Assembly (NCBI GenBank): GCA_028285085.1
Contig: JANQQI010000070.1
Location: forward strand, 1-64,000
Reading direction: 5' to 3'
DNA length: 64,000 nt
DNA from: Saprospiraceae bacterium
GTDB taxonomy: Bacteria; Bacteroidota; Bacteroidia; Chitinophagales; Saprospiraceae
Shown here: positions 27,663-35,956 of the stretch, in pieces
Position numbering within the stretch: the first letter of the stretch is position 1
Layout of the letters: each line of letters begins with the position of its first letter
Position numbers and translations under genes: made by a program
Notes under the pieces: generated by a model
What the model was told of the DNA's origin: nothing
The model's database searches: none
The model's input: the letters and a program-made list of their open reading frames with translations, nothing else

Positions 27663-28937
27663 TTAAATCTTGTCAGGATCAAAATGTGATTTAATTGGAG
27701 AAGAATCCGCCTTAAATTTAACACTGTAATTATTATTATTATTTTTTTCTTCTATTCTAGTCTTTGTACTAATATCCCATCTATTTTTTTGAAGAAAATA
27801 ATAAATGGCTCCTAATGCTGTAGTATAATGACTCTGGCTAGGAATTTCTAAGTTTATTTCTATTCCTTTTTCTTCGGATAATTGTATTAGTTTTGAACGA
27901 AAAAAATCTGCAAAACCAGCAATTTTACTCCCTCCTCCTACCAGAATGCATGTTAATGGCTGTTGTACTATCTGATAGGCGCTGAGGATATAGTTACACG
28001 ACTTTTGAATAATTCGTTGGGTCTCGACTCCCAACATAGCTTGCTGGACAGTCATTCTCTTAATTGCTATTCTAGTTCCGCACACATTAAAAATAATATC
28101 TTCTCCTTTTTTAGCTGAATAGCGTTCTTTACTTTTTCTAATATAATTTAGTAAAAGCATTTTATGCTGTTGGATGTAATCTAACAGTCGATCTCTTTCA
28201 ATTTCGTCTAATGTTTGAACCTTTTCTACTAGCAACCGCAGCAAACTTTTGTCAATCTCTAAGCCCGCTCCTGTTACACCTTTGGGATAAGATTCTGGAA
28301 CGATATGTATATCTTCCTCTTTTATTTGTAAACAAGCCCAGTCAACAGTTCCTCCACCTATATCAATTACAATGAGTGAACCTTGAAAATGTGGTTTTTC
28401 TTGTCGTTTCCAATGATAGGCAGCTGCTACAGGCTCTTTAATAAAAGATATATGATCAAATGAATAACCTGTATTTTTTACCGCTTCCAAATATATATCT
28501 TCAAATTGCCAACGAGCAGGTAGGCTTAACACCAATTGCTTTGAAGTAATTTTCCCAAGTGACTTTATCTTATCTTCGAAAAGATAAAAAAGATATTTAA
28601 AAAGTTGAGTCAAGAGATGACCTGCCTCTATTTTTTCACCATTGGCTGCACGTAACATTTGATCCAACTGCAATTTCACATATTCCAAAGCACCCAATGG
28701 ATCATAAATTTGTAGATCATGAGCCTCCTCACCAAATGTAATTGTACTACTCTTATCGAGATGAAAAAGTGAAGGAATATAGTTTTTTTCATCCTCACCA
28801 ATCATAAAAATACGGACTTGCTCACTTACAGAATCCCAAATAGCAGCTTTAGTTCTTGAAGTACCAAAATCTACAGATAAAACACAAGATTTAGCATCTT
28901 TTATTTTGTAATTTTCTATTTTCTGCTCTTTAGCCAT
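27663..28937 (-). CDS. Hsp70/actin-fold ATPase without substrate-binding domain
   Basis: The 424-residue protein contains the actin/Hsp70 ATPase signatures: phosphate-1 VDFGTSRTK (22-30), an FIKEPVAAA segment (~165-173), phosphate-2 IDIGGGTVD (191-199) and adenosine loop LVGGGSKIAGF (~333-343). It ends with ~45 polar residues instead of the beta-sandwich substrate-binding domain and lid of DnaK. It therefore acts more like a switch or filament-type ATPase than a chaperone. Its ATG overlaps the end of the dynamin-like gene by 8 bp, indicating translational coupling. Confidence 0.85.
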   Translation of the reverse strand: MAKEQKIENYKIKDAKSCVLSVDFGTSRTKAAIWDSVSEQVRIFMIGEDEKNYIPSLFHLDKSSTITFGEEAHDLQIYDPLGALEYVKLQLDQMLRAANGEKIEAGHLLTQLFKYLFYLFEDKIKSLGKITSKQLVLSLPARWQFEDIYLEAVKNTGYSFDHISFIKEPVAAAYHWKRQEKPHFQGSLIVIDIGGGTVDWACLQIKEEDIHIVPESYPKGVTGAGLEIDKSLLRLLVEKVQTLDEIERDRLLDYIQQHKMLLLNYIRKSKERYSAKKGEDIIFNVCGTRIAIKRMTVQQAMLGVETQRIIQKSCNYILSAYQIVQQPLTCILVGGGSKIAGFADFFRSKLIQLSEEKGIEINLEIPSQSHYTTALGAIYYFLQKNRWDISTKTRIEEKNNNNNYSVKFKADSSPIKSHFDPDKI

Positions 28938-30894
28938 TCTCTATATTCTTCAAGTAGTTAAGCATATTGGTTGCCGTTCTGATTTTATGTTTTATAACTT
29001 TGACTTCCTCCTGATCGATCTTGCCTCGCTTATTAATTTGCGTTTTGATTAGTTTTAAATGTTGTTCATTAAATTCTCTAGCTTCACGAATCAGTCGTCG
29101 AAACTCCTTGCTGACCTGTGTTCTTACAGAACTAATATCTGAACGATATTGACTAATGAACTTCCTTTGTAACTGATTCACAATACCTAATAATAAGCTT
29201 TGTAAGTGGTTGAGTACTTGTTTTTTTCGCTTTTGATTGGTCGAAACATTTGAAAATAATAAGCCTGCACCACTGCCTGATAATGCTACTACAGCCAGAT
29301 AGGGAGCCACAGGTGGAAAAAATACACTTATAATAGCACCAGCTGTATATCCAAGAGAAGATCCAACAGAAGTGCTGAAAAACATATTTTTTGTAGCATC
29401 CCACTGATCAAACCGAATCTTATCAGCTCTACCAATTGGAAGCTTTTGCTCCAGTTGCCGTTCGCGGCTTAACGATGGGACTGCCACTACTAGTTCACTG
29501 TCAAATTTAGGATCACGAATCCTTATACTTTCTAGCTGTCCATTCAGTGTTATTGTATATTGATTGACCAAATTTTTAGTTTTTCTTATATTTTGTTGGT
29601 AAAAGTCTAGTGCTTTTTCAGAAATATCATCCGTGAATGCTCCAACAAGTTTGTCAATATCTTTATTAATTGCTTTTGCTCCCTGATTACTCTCTTGGAT
29701 TTTTTGAATATATATGCTGATTTCTGGATTTAGTCGATGAGATTGTAATAGGTTACTAATTTCTTGAACACCTTCATGTTCGATAAGTCTTAATTCATCC
29801 ATAAATTCATCCTTCAGGTCAGGAAAAATCTGTAATTCTAATTCTTTCATTTTTACAATTGCAGCCTTGTAAGCCTTTTGTAACTCTTTGAGTTTTTCGA
29901 TAGAAGTCTCTCCAACTACCCTCTCATGCTCATTCAATTGCTGTAATCTGACAGAAATACTTTGTTGCATTAACTCAACTACCCGAGCACATTTACTCCC
30001 AACGATTTCCTTTTGTAATTGCTCAAAGAAAAAATCCTGCAGTGCTTTAAAACCACTCCTTTGATACATTTTAGAGTTAGGGGCTGGATTAGCAATTTTG
30101 TAAACAGAACTTATAGGAAAATAAAAGATATCTTTTTCATCTTTCTCCAATAGTTTAGTCAGAATTTTCAGGTTGCGTGCTTGCCAGGACTGCCATTGCA
30201 ATGCACTCACTGTATCAATTTTCGTTTGAGTAAAGAGGAATACTGAATTAAAATTCTTAATCTTATGAATCCACTTTTTTTCTTCTCTCGTTAAGGGTGA
30301 ATCTGTAGAATCCAGTACTAGCAAAACCGCATCAGCGGTTGGCAAGTATTTCCAACTGATTTCTGCATGATACTGAAACATACCTCCTAAACCTGGAGTA
30401 TCAATAATTTCTATTCCTGTTTTTAGTATTTCGTTAGGTAATTCGATTAGAATATGCTCTACATTTTTTTCATTACCAGGATTTCCCTTCTCTGTTCCAT
30501 AATCTTCTAGATCACTATCAGATATAGTAATTGCTGATAGTTCCTCATAGTTTTCCAGATCAACTAAATCACTATCATCGTCGATAGCTTCTGAATATTT
30601 TTTCTTAAAAAAAACTGTGTTCTTTGCTTCTTCACCATATATTATTTTAAAGGCAACAGAAGTAGCTATTTCTTTGAATTCGGGAAGCAACTCTTTATTA
30701 TCGAGTAAAGCATTAATGAGACTGGATTTACCTTTTTTGACTTCTCCGACGACAACGACTCTAAACTGTCCTCCTTCAATACTTTTCCTTAAATCCAAAA
30801 GACTTGTGTTCAATTCTTGTAGTCCAAGTAATTCCTGAAACTTGTCAAGTTGGTGGAGAATTGTGAGTGTTTTTTCTTTTTTAGGATAGGACAT
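28930..30894 (-). CDS. Membrane-associated dynamin-like GTPase
   Basis: The 654-residue protein has G1 GEVKKGKSS (50-58), G3 DTPGLGG (165-171), G4 TQTKID (222-227), helical stalk sequence, and a hydrophobic Gly-rich segment at ~504-548 (FFSTSVGSSLGYTAGAIISV, then PYLAVVALSGSGAGLLF) that should insert in membrane like the paddle of bacterial dynamin-like proteins. The P-loop lacks the second Gly of the classic form (KKGKS), as is common in this family. A stretch of acidic residues (~102-133) interrupts the G domain. It is the third gene of the operon, so the system has a predicted membrane-remodelling or pore-like arm. Confidence 0.83.
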   Translation of the reverse strand: MSYPKKEKTLTILHQLDKFQELLGLQELNTSLLDLRKSIEGGQFRVVVVGEVKKGKSSLINALLDNKELLPEFKEIATSVAFKIIYGEEAKNTVFFKKKYSEAIDDDSDLVDLENYEELSAITISDSDLEDYGTEKGNPGNEKNVEHILIELPNEILKTGIEIIDTPGLGGMFQYHAEISWKYLPTADAVLLVLDSTDSPLTREEKKWIHKIKNFNSVFLFTQTKIDTVSALQWQSWQARNLKILTKLLEKDEKDIFYFPISSVYKIANPAPNSKMYQRSGFKALQDFFFEQLQKEIVGSKCARVVELMQQSISVRLQQLNEHERVVGETSIEKLKELQKAYKAAIVKMKELELQIFPDLKDEFMDELRLIEHEGVQEISNLLQSHRLNPEISIYIQKIQESNQGAKAINKDIDKLVGAFTDDISEKALDFYQQNIRKTKNLVNQYTITLNGQLESIRIRDPKFDSELVVAVPSLSRERQLEQKLPIGRADKIRFDQWDATKNMFFSTSVGSSLGYTAGAIISVFFPPVAPYLAVVALSGSGAGLLFSNVSTNQKRKKQVLNHLQSLLLGIVNQLQRKFISQYRSDISSVRTQVSKEFRRLIREAREFNEQHLKLIKTQINKRGKIDQEEVKVIKHKIRTATNMLNYLKNIENG

Positions 30895-30932
30895 ATATAA
30901 TTTAATAAGTTTGTTGATTAACAGCCATTATA

Positions 30933-31904
30933 CTAAAAGTGATCACTCGAATCGGCATCGTCTTCATTCGATTCTTCATTGGAATCTACTATATCTTCAG
31001 TATCAGGGTTATCTATAGGCAACTCATATGGGTTTGATTCATCTGCTTGTAAGAATTCTGTATCTTCAAAAATCTCTTCCATGCCAGATTTTGCCTCTTC
31101 TTCTATTTGAATATAATTATCTAAACGTTCTTTCAATTCTTCGGTATCTAACTCACCTTTGGCGGTTTTTGCTAAGCCTTCACACAATTCATTCCATCCC
31201 TCTACACGTTTAAAATTGACTTCGTTCAATTGATCATAGACGACTTTAAATTGTTCATATGGTAATTCACCAATATGTTCCAAATGCCCAATTTGTTGGT
31301 CAAAATACCTCATCTCTGGTAAATCTAACTTAGGTTCAGGAGCATGTATAGTACTTACCATAAAAAAACTGGAATCGCTCCAAGCATCAATAAAATCCTG
31401 CATTGGATATGCTTTAGCAACATCACCTGTTCCAGGATCTTTTAAGACGACCTTCACGTCATCAAGATTGCTATAATCAATACCAGTAACAATAAGGGTA
31501 TGGTCTGCCGTACTATTTTCCAACGTAGTTTCCATATCATATAATCCCTGTTTGGATAGCTCCGCAGAATTAACGCCAACAATAACCCGGTGCCCATGCG
31601 CAAGTTCATACACAATATTATAGATATTCCCATTAACAGTCTGCTTGCATGGTATATTGTAGACTTCTAACAATTTACCGACATCTTCGGGTTTAGAACC
31701 TTCACCAGGTTCATACGCGCCTAATTCTATGGCTTTTTCTATCATTTGCTCTGAATCAGTCTTATATCCAAAATCCCGAATTATTAGTTCTTGGCTTTTA
31801 AGAGCACAGGTATCAGGGTAAGTCTGATGTACCAGAGAGCTTTCTAATTCACTGGCCTCTTCTCCTAATTGTTTATCAGCTTCTTTAAATGTATTATCTT
31901 TCAT
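30933..31904 (-). CDS. C39/papain-like cysteine protease in GTPase operon
   Basis: Starting at the Met at 31904, one base after the upstream stop, the 323-residue protein shows a papain-fold triad typical of C39-like peptidases: Cys33 in YPDTCALKSQ, His135 in ADHTLIVTGID and Asp156 in LKDPGTG. An oxyanion-type Gln25-27 region (VHQTYP) precedes the Cys. The C-terminal ~130 residues are acidic and helical (many D/E, ending DDADSSDHF), perhaps a docking tail. No signal peptide is seen, so it should act in the cytoplasm, possibly as the system's effector or activator. Confidence 0.72.
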   Translation of the reverse strand: MKDNTFKEADKQLGEEASELESSLVHQTYPDTCALKSQELIIRDFGYKTDSEQMIEKAIELGAYEPGEGSKPEDVGKLLEVYNIPCKQTVNGNIYNIVYELAHGHRVIVGVNSAELSKQGLYDMETTLENSTADHTLIVTGIDYSNLDDVKVVLKDPGTGDVAKAYPMQDFIDAWSDSSFFMVSTIHAPEPKLDLPEMRYFDQQIGHLEHIGELPYEQFKVVYDQLNEVNFKRVEGWNELCEGLAKTAKGELDTEELKERLDNYIQIEEEAKSGMEEIFEDTEFLQADESNPYELPIDNPDTEDIVDSNEESNEDDADSSDHF

Positions 31905-31905
31905 T

Positions 31906-32616
31906 TTATGTAGTATTTTTTCTAAGATCAAGCATCATAAAAGTATTAAGCTGTTCAGGTAAGTTAATTATTGATTCAGGCAAAAAACTAAGAATGTAAT
32001 TCCACAGTACTTTTTTTCCAATTCCTATATATTGTTTCTTAAAAACTTTAATGGTAGGTATTTCACCTTTGGAGTGCGCTGGGTAATTAGAAAGTGCAGT
32101 GAAGAATTCTTCTACTGAAGCAATAGCTTTACAAGCTATTGCTTTTTCTATATTGAATGCTAAAGAATTACTGTAATCAACAAATATTTCCTCGCTTTTC
32201 ATTAAATAATTGGCAAGAATTAAATCAGTTCGTCCGCTATATGTCCATCTTGTTTCAGTTTCAAAATATTGCCGCAACTTATTAAAATCAAGATTGCTGT
32301 ATCCCCATGAACCATTATCTACTTCTACTACAATCTTTTTGCTCTGATCAACTTCATTTATTTTGTGATATCCAATGCAATAAAAGTCTATATTATTACC
32401 ACTATGAAAATGTAAATAGTCAAGATTAGGGATAATTTGTTCCTTAGTCAATATATTACCAGGTCTAGCAAATAATAACGCAAATAATTTCCATTGTTCA
32501 GATTCAGATTGTTGGAAAGTCTGCTTATACGCTTTTTTCAGCTGATGCTCCAGTTCTTCAACTAATTGAATTGCCCTTGCAGCTTTAAACTTGATTTGAT
32601 TTAAATCATTACTCAT
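31906..32616 (-). CDS. Unrecognised first protein of GTPase operon
   Basis: This 236-residue protein begins with an amphipathic helix (~5-40). It then has LFALLFARPGNILTKEQIIP and a beta-rich segment with FHSGNNIDFYCIGY and IVVEVDNGSWGY, an RTDLILAN helix and a C-terminal helical region. I do not recognise a family. The beta-strand-with-acidic-residues stretch does not give a convincing nuclease core. As the promoter-proximal gene it may be a sensor. It is separated from the recombinase gene downstream of the intergenic region by ~135 bp. Confidence 0.6.
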   Translation of the reverse strand: MSNDLNQIKFKAARAIQLVEELEHQLKKAYKQTFQQSESEQWKLFALLFARPGNILTKEQIIPNLDYLHFHSGNNIDFYCIGYHKINEVDQSKKIVVEVDNGSWGYSNLDFNKLRQYFETETRWTYSGRTDLILANYLMKSEEIFVDYSNSLAFNIEKAIACKAIASVEEFFTALSNYPAHSKGEIPTIKVFKKQYIGIGKKVLWNYILSFLPESIINLPEQLNTFMMLDLRKNTT

Positions 32617-32692
32617 ACTAAATTAATGGCTTTTCATAGAACAATTTTTAATACTAACGGATTGCTCAGCACATATATTCATAGTGCAGAAA

Positions 32693-32707
32693 TGGAATCT
32701 CATTCCA
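32693..32707. promoter_or_regulatory. Inverted repeat in operon promoter region
   Basis: TGGAAT-CTC-ATTCCA is a perfect 6-3-6 inverted repeat ~77 bp upstream of the first gene of the GTPase operon. It may be an operator. No regulator gene in the operon is evident. Confidence 0.35.
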
Positions 32708-32752
32708 CATACTCCTTAAACAATAAATATACGAAACCATCAATTAAAAATG

Positions 32753-33338
32753 TCAAATTTTCGCATAATCTTCCCACAACTTCTCAGCAATCTCACGCTC
32801 CTCCACACCGATCACCCCAAGATAAATCTCTGTCGTCTCCAACCGAGCATGACCGAGCCACTTTTTAACCAGCGTTATCGGAGCAATCGACACCGCATGC
32901 ACAGCAAAGCCATGCCGCAGACCTTTGGCAGATGCCTGCTGCCCTGTGATAGCTGCTTTGTGCATGACCTCTTTCACATATCTTGATGCTGTCCGCAAAG
33001 AAAAATCCCATAGGCGAGCATCAGCACCATTACCACTACCATGAATAAATGCCTGCAGTCCATCGAGTAAAAATGCAGGAATTGGGATTTCGCGATACAC
33101 ACCCTTTTTCCGTTTTTTTAGTGTTTCAAAAACGACCGTTTTATTGGATTGGTCAATACTGACACTCGTCAGGTTATGCACCTCACCTATTCGCGCACCA
33201 GTAAAATACAGTAACTGACAAAAGAGCTTTTTATCCTGCCTCACCTCTTTGGTAGCTTCCAAAAAACGACGACGCTCATCACTGTTGAGATATTTGCGCT
33301 GCCCTTTGGTGGTGTAGAGCGAGAAGTCTTTTGTGTGC
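32753..33338 (-). CDS. Small tyrosine recombinase (catalytic domain only)
   Basis: From MHTKDFSLYT (codon at 33338; the frame is open to 33412) the ~194-residue protein is essentially a tyrosine-recombinase catalytic domain: Arg in TGARIGEV, KKRKKG, GLRHGFAVHA, and WLGHARLETTEIYL with the nucleophile Tyr. It lacks the arm- and most of the core-binding domains, like FimB/FimE- or Tsr-type site-specific recombinases. A palindromic core-like site lies 26 bp upstream (33364-33390). A close paralogue is at 54660-55250. Confidence 0.87.
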
Positions 33339-33363
33339 ATGCTGCTATCCTTTGGGATATAAC

Positions 33364-33390
33364 TGTCCGAGTATTGCCGATTTTCGGACA
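33364..33390. other. Putative recombinase core site, copy 1
   Basis: Arms TGTCCGA and TCGGACA form a perfect 7-bp inverted repeat around a 13-bp spacer, next to the start of the small tyrosine recombinase. Sites of the same 7-13-7 geometry lie at 55287-55313 and 59368-59394. Confidence 0.5.
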
Positions 33391-33499
33391 AAAAAAAAAA
33401 GCTTTTTAGCAAAACTTCACTCTAAAATGGCTTTTTACCCACTCTAGTCCACATTTTGCACGCTCACAATCGACTATATCACTTAAAAATTCTGCCCTG

Positions 33500-33874
33500 T
33501 TGACATACTATCGGCAATTTTCGGAAAGCCCCGATTGGGTCTACCATAATGCACTGATTATACAGCTCAAAAAAGCCGCTAGAGACATGAAAAAACGAAT
33601 AGCATCCCCATTCCATCAACTCGTTGTAGACCGGTTTGGATTTTATGAAGCAAGGCATTTGCATCAACAAATGGGACTACCATCTCACCCTATCACCAGA
33701 GCATATAATTCCCCAGAAAAGACACCACATAAAGTACTCATTGCATTTTGCCAAATACTGGATATGCATGCTCATGAGTTGATCCGAGACTATCAGGTGG
33801 GAACTGCGCGTATTTCTGATGTAGAAAAGGCATATCATCAAAGGCAGTATAAGATATTAGAAAAGTACTCATAA
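33500..33874 (+). CDS. Hypothetical helical protein divergent from recombinase
   Basis: The 124-residue protein has an N-terminal helix (LIIQLKKAARDMKKRI), then a segment with HTH-like spacing (ARHLHQQMGLPSHPITRAYN, HKVLIAFCQILDMHAHELIR). It could be a small DNA-binding or recombination-directionality protein, given its position divergent to the recombinase across ~110 bp containing the core-like site. No family is recognised, and the start is uncertain. Confidence 0.5.
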   Translation: MTYYRQFSESPDWVYHNALIIQLKKAARDMKKRIASPFHQLVVDRFGFYEARHLHQQMGLPSHPITRAYNSPEKTPHKVLIAFCQILDMHAHELIRDYQVGTARISDVEKAYHQRQYKILEKYS

Positions 33875-33901
33875 AACTACTTACTAAGGCGCAGTAAAAA
33901 A

Positions 33902-33926
33902 GTCGAACAAGATACAGCTGTTCGAC
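33902..33926. repeat. Repeated hairpin, copy 1
   Basis: GTCGAACA, loop AGATACAGC and TGTTCGAC form a perfect hairpin, followed by CTTAGGGTGTGC and a T-run. A near copy lies at 35894-35918 in the same orientation with the same flanks (AAAAAAG before, CTTTTTT and CTGTGCAAC after). It could be a terminator or part of a duplicated end sequence. Confidence 0.6.
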
Positions 33927-33953
33927 CTTAGGGTGTGCTTTTTTGCTGTGCAA

Positions 33954-34479
33954 CCACTCCATCATCAAGGACAACTGCATAATTGCAATGCTGCATTAGA
34001 CATCATCATTGTCAATGATACCTCGACTGTCGCCTTAACCAGTAACATAATAAGGTATTACTAATCAATCTGAATCATCTGGTGGCAATCCTGATCCTAG
34101 GGCTTTGCATAACCATGCTGTATGTCTAATTATCGTCAGCAAGGATGCTAAAATGGTCATACCTTTAAAAACAAGTTCCATATTTTAGAGATTTTAAGCG
34201 ATAAAATAGAGCAATCTTACTCTATTCTATTATTCGATTATCCATCCTCTAAAATCTTACAAAAGAAAAAAATATTTTTTTTCGTAAAGATTAAAGACTT
34301 TTTCATAGGCTAATTCGATTATTATAGTAACCGAGGATATTCTCGGCCTTATAAGGGGAGCAATTGTCTGCGCCGTTTTGGCATTCATTTAACAATAAAC
34401 CTTAACCATTTACAGACATATTGTACTTTGCCTCTTACCCCTGTATCAACACCAATACAGGATTCTAAAATAAAATATT
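33954..34479. other. Gene-free leader upstream of ECF-like sigma gene
   Basis: No gene is seen. The stretch includes a CCGAG-CTCGG hairpin near 34330 and a CCTGTAT/ATACAGG hairpin at 34440-34461. It looks like a long regulated leader or promoter region of the sigma gene at 34619. Confidence 0.4.
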
Positions 34480-34524
34480 ATGCAAATACCAACAGCCGGA
34501 TACGGCCGCGACCCTAAAACGTAA
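34480..34524 (+). CDS. Possible 14-residue leader peptide
   Basis: An ATG-to-TAA frame encodes MQIPTAGYGRDPKT. It lies between two hairpins (34440-34461 and 34539-34562) and upstream of the sigma gene, an attenuator-like arrangement. The frame is GC-rich compared with its surroundings. It may be chance, so confidence is low. Confidence 0.3.
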   Translation: MQIPTAGYGRDPKT

Positions 34525-34538
34525 AGTCTGAGACGCCT

Positions 34539-34562
34539 TTAAATAGCTCAAAAGCTATTTAA
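34539..34562. terminator. Hairpin between leader peptide and sigma gene
   Basis: TTAAATAGCT, loop CAAA and AGCTATTTAA form a perfect 10-bp stem. No strong T-run follows on the plus strand, so it may act as an attenuator or mRNA structure rather than a full terminator. Confidence 0.45.
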
Positions 34563-34618
34563 TCAAATACTCAGCACTTTAACATTAGGGATTGTAGCGT
34601 ATTCGAGTTGCGTTTTTT

Positions 34619-35155
34619 ATGCGCGACGAATACGTCCTCCTTAACGAGGTGTACAAAAGTGAACAATTGAAAGGGTTCTTGATGATAGCCCGGAATTTGA
34701 CAAAATCAACAGAAGTAGCAGAGGATATTGTCCATGATGCATTTGAAAATGTTTTGAAGAGAATCGCTGATCCAGACAAAGAATGTCCGACTGAACGTAA
34801 TAGTTTAGTAGCACTTTTATATACATGTATTAAATGTAGGGCTTCGGATTATCGCAAGAAAGCATCTACAGTTAATGAGTCATTTCCAGAACATCTCCCC
34901 GATCAACCTTTTTTTGATACTGGTCTACTCCAAGTCGCAGGAGACGACAATTCTTCAGTTTTGCAAAGGGCTAAAATAGCTGCAAAATATGCAAAGCTAA
35001 CCGCTCGGGAAGAAGAAGTCCTTTTTCTAAGACTTGAAGGATACAAGGTTCATGAAATCGCCCAGAAGCTTGGTGTAGTTTCAGGAGAGATATCGAATCG
35101 TGGGTACCGAGGTAGAAAAAAGCTAGAACGATTGATCACTGATATAAACCAATAA
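34619..35155 (+). CDS. ECF-type sigma-70-like factor on the mobile element
   Basis: The 178-residue protein has a region-2-like N-terminus (LKGFLMIARNLTKSTEVAED, IVHDAFENVLKRI) and region 4 at ~125-170 (LTAREEEVLFLRLEGYKVHE then IAQKLGVVSGEISNRGYRGR). No anti-sigma gene is adjacent, unlike the chromosomal pair at 4296-5958. It may switch on element genes such as the leader-associated gene fragment downstream. Which promoters it uses is unknown. Confidence 0.75.
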   Translation: MRDEYVLLNEVYKSEQLKGFLMIARNLTKSTEVAEDIVHDAFENVLKRIADPDKECPTERNSLVALLYTCIKCRASDYRKKASTVNESFPEHLPDQPFFDTGLLQVAGDDNSSVLQRAKIAAKYAKLTAREEEVLFLRLEGYKVHEIAQKLGVVSGEISNRGYRGRKKLERLITDINQ

Positions 35156-35177
35156 TTACCAAAAAAAATCTAAAAAC

Positions 35178-35662
35178 ATGTCCCCTTAAAATCACCATTT
35201 CCCATTAAGCCCAAATCCATATCTGAGTTATTTTAAACCTCTTGAATACCTCAAATATGATTGTACTTTTTTCACCGAGCAAGAAAAAAGGCAATACCAA
35301 ATAATAGAAGAGGAAATTAAACTGAATCCATTTTCAAATAACATTCTAATAATATCATGCGAAAAGCATTTCTTTTCACAAAAAAAATGGAAAATAGACT
35401 TGCGGATCATATTGATCATATACGATCTATATGGGAAGAACTCCAATCTAGCGTAAAATGTATAGAATTAGGAGTCTCAGGACATGATATCGAGAGTAGT
35501 TTGGAAAAATATCCTAAAATAGGTTTCACAACCTCTGGGAAAGCAAAAATACATCTCTCAAATAAGAGAATAAATATGTGTAGTGAGTCACTAAGGCTTA
35601 TAATTGTGGCTCAAAACTCAGGATATACCAAAATTCGGTTACTTCCCATTCCAGATACCTGA
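35178..35662 (+). pseudogene. Probable disrupted gene after sigma factor
   Basis: An ATG at 35178 is followed by a stop at 35187, after which the same frame is open and protein-like to 35456 (PYLSYFKPLEYLKYDCTFFT, QYQIIEEEIKLNPFSNN). The -1 frame continues from an A8 run at 35380-35387 into a second protein-like frame to 35662 (RLADHIDHIRSIWEELQSSV, KIRLLPIPDT). Two disablements suggest a pseudogene. The A-run in the form CAA-AAA-AAA could also be a -1 slip site. An annotator taking only ATG frames would call 35357-35662 (101 residues). Confidence 0.35.
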
Positions 35663-35956
35663 GAATAAATTATTTTCTCATAGAACTTTGTACCAAATAC
35701 TAACATTTTTTCATGATAGCCTTAGGTCCTAATTATTCACAATCTTCTATCTAACTTGAATAACATATTGATGAGCTCATAATTCAAAGACCATAGATCG
35801 CTTTTAGTATTAAGCTTCCATATTTTTCGAAACCGCACGTAATCATACATCTAAAATATCAGAAAAACAACCTCTTTGCAGCTAAACAAAAAAGTCGAAC
35901 AAGATACATCTGTTCGATCTTCGGGTTTACTTTTTTACTGTGCAACTAAACACATG
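35663..35956. other. Intergenic stretch with repeated hairpin
   Basis: About 290 bp hold no gene. The only structure I see is the second copy of the GTCGAACA hairpin at 35894-35918. Confidence 0.4.
35894..35918. repeat. Repeated hairpin, copy 2
   Basis: GTCGAACA, loop AGATACATC and TGTTCGAT form a hairpin with one G-T pair, nearly identical to 33902-33926 including flanking AAAAAAG and CTTTTTT. On the minus strand it is placed after the DUF2958 gene and could end the mobilization transcript. Confidence 0.6.

Noticed and set aside
27663-28937. Calling the Hsp70-type protein DnaK
   Set aside because: It has the ATPase signatures but no substrate-binding domain or lid, and no DnaJ/GrpE genes are near.
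32626-32868. Plus-strand frames opposite the small tyrosine recombinase
   Set aside because: They overlap the recombinase and its promoter region and lack protein-like features.
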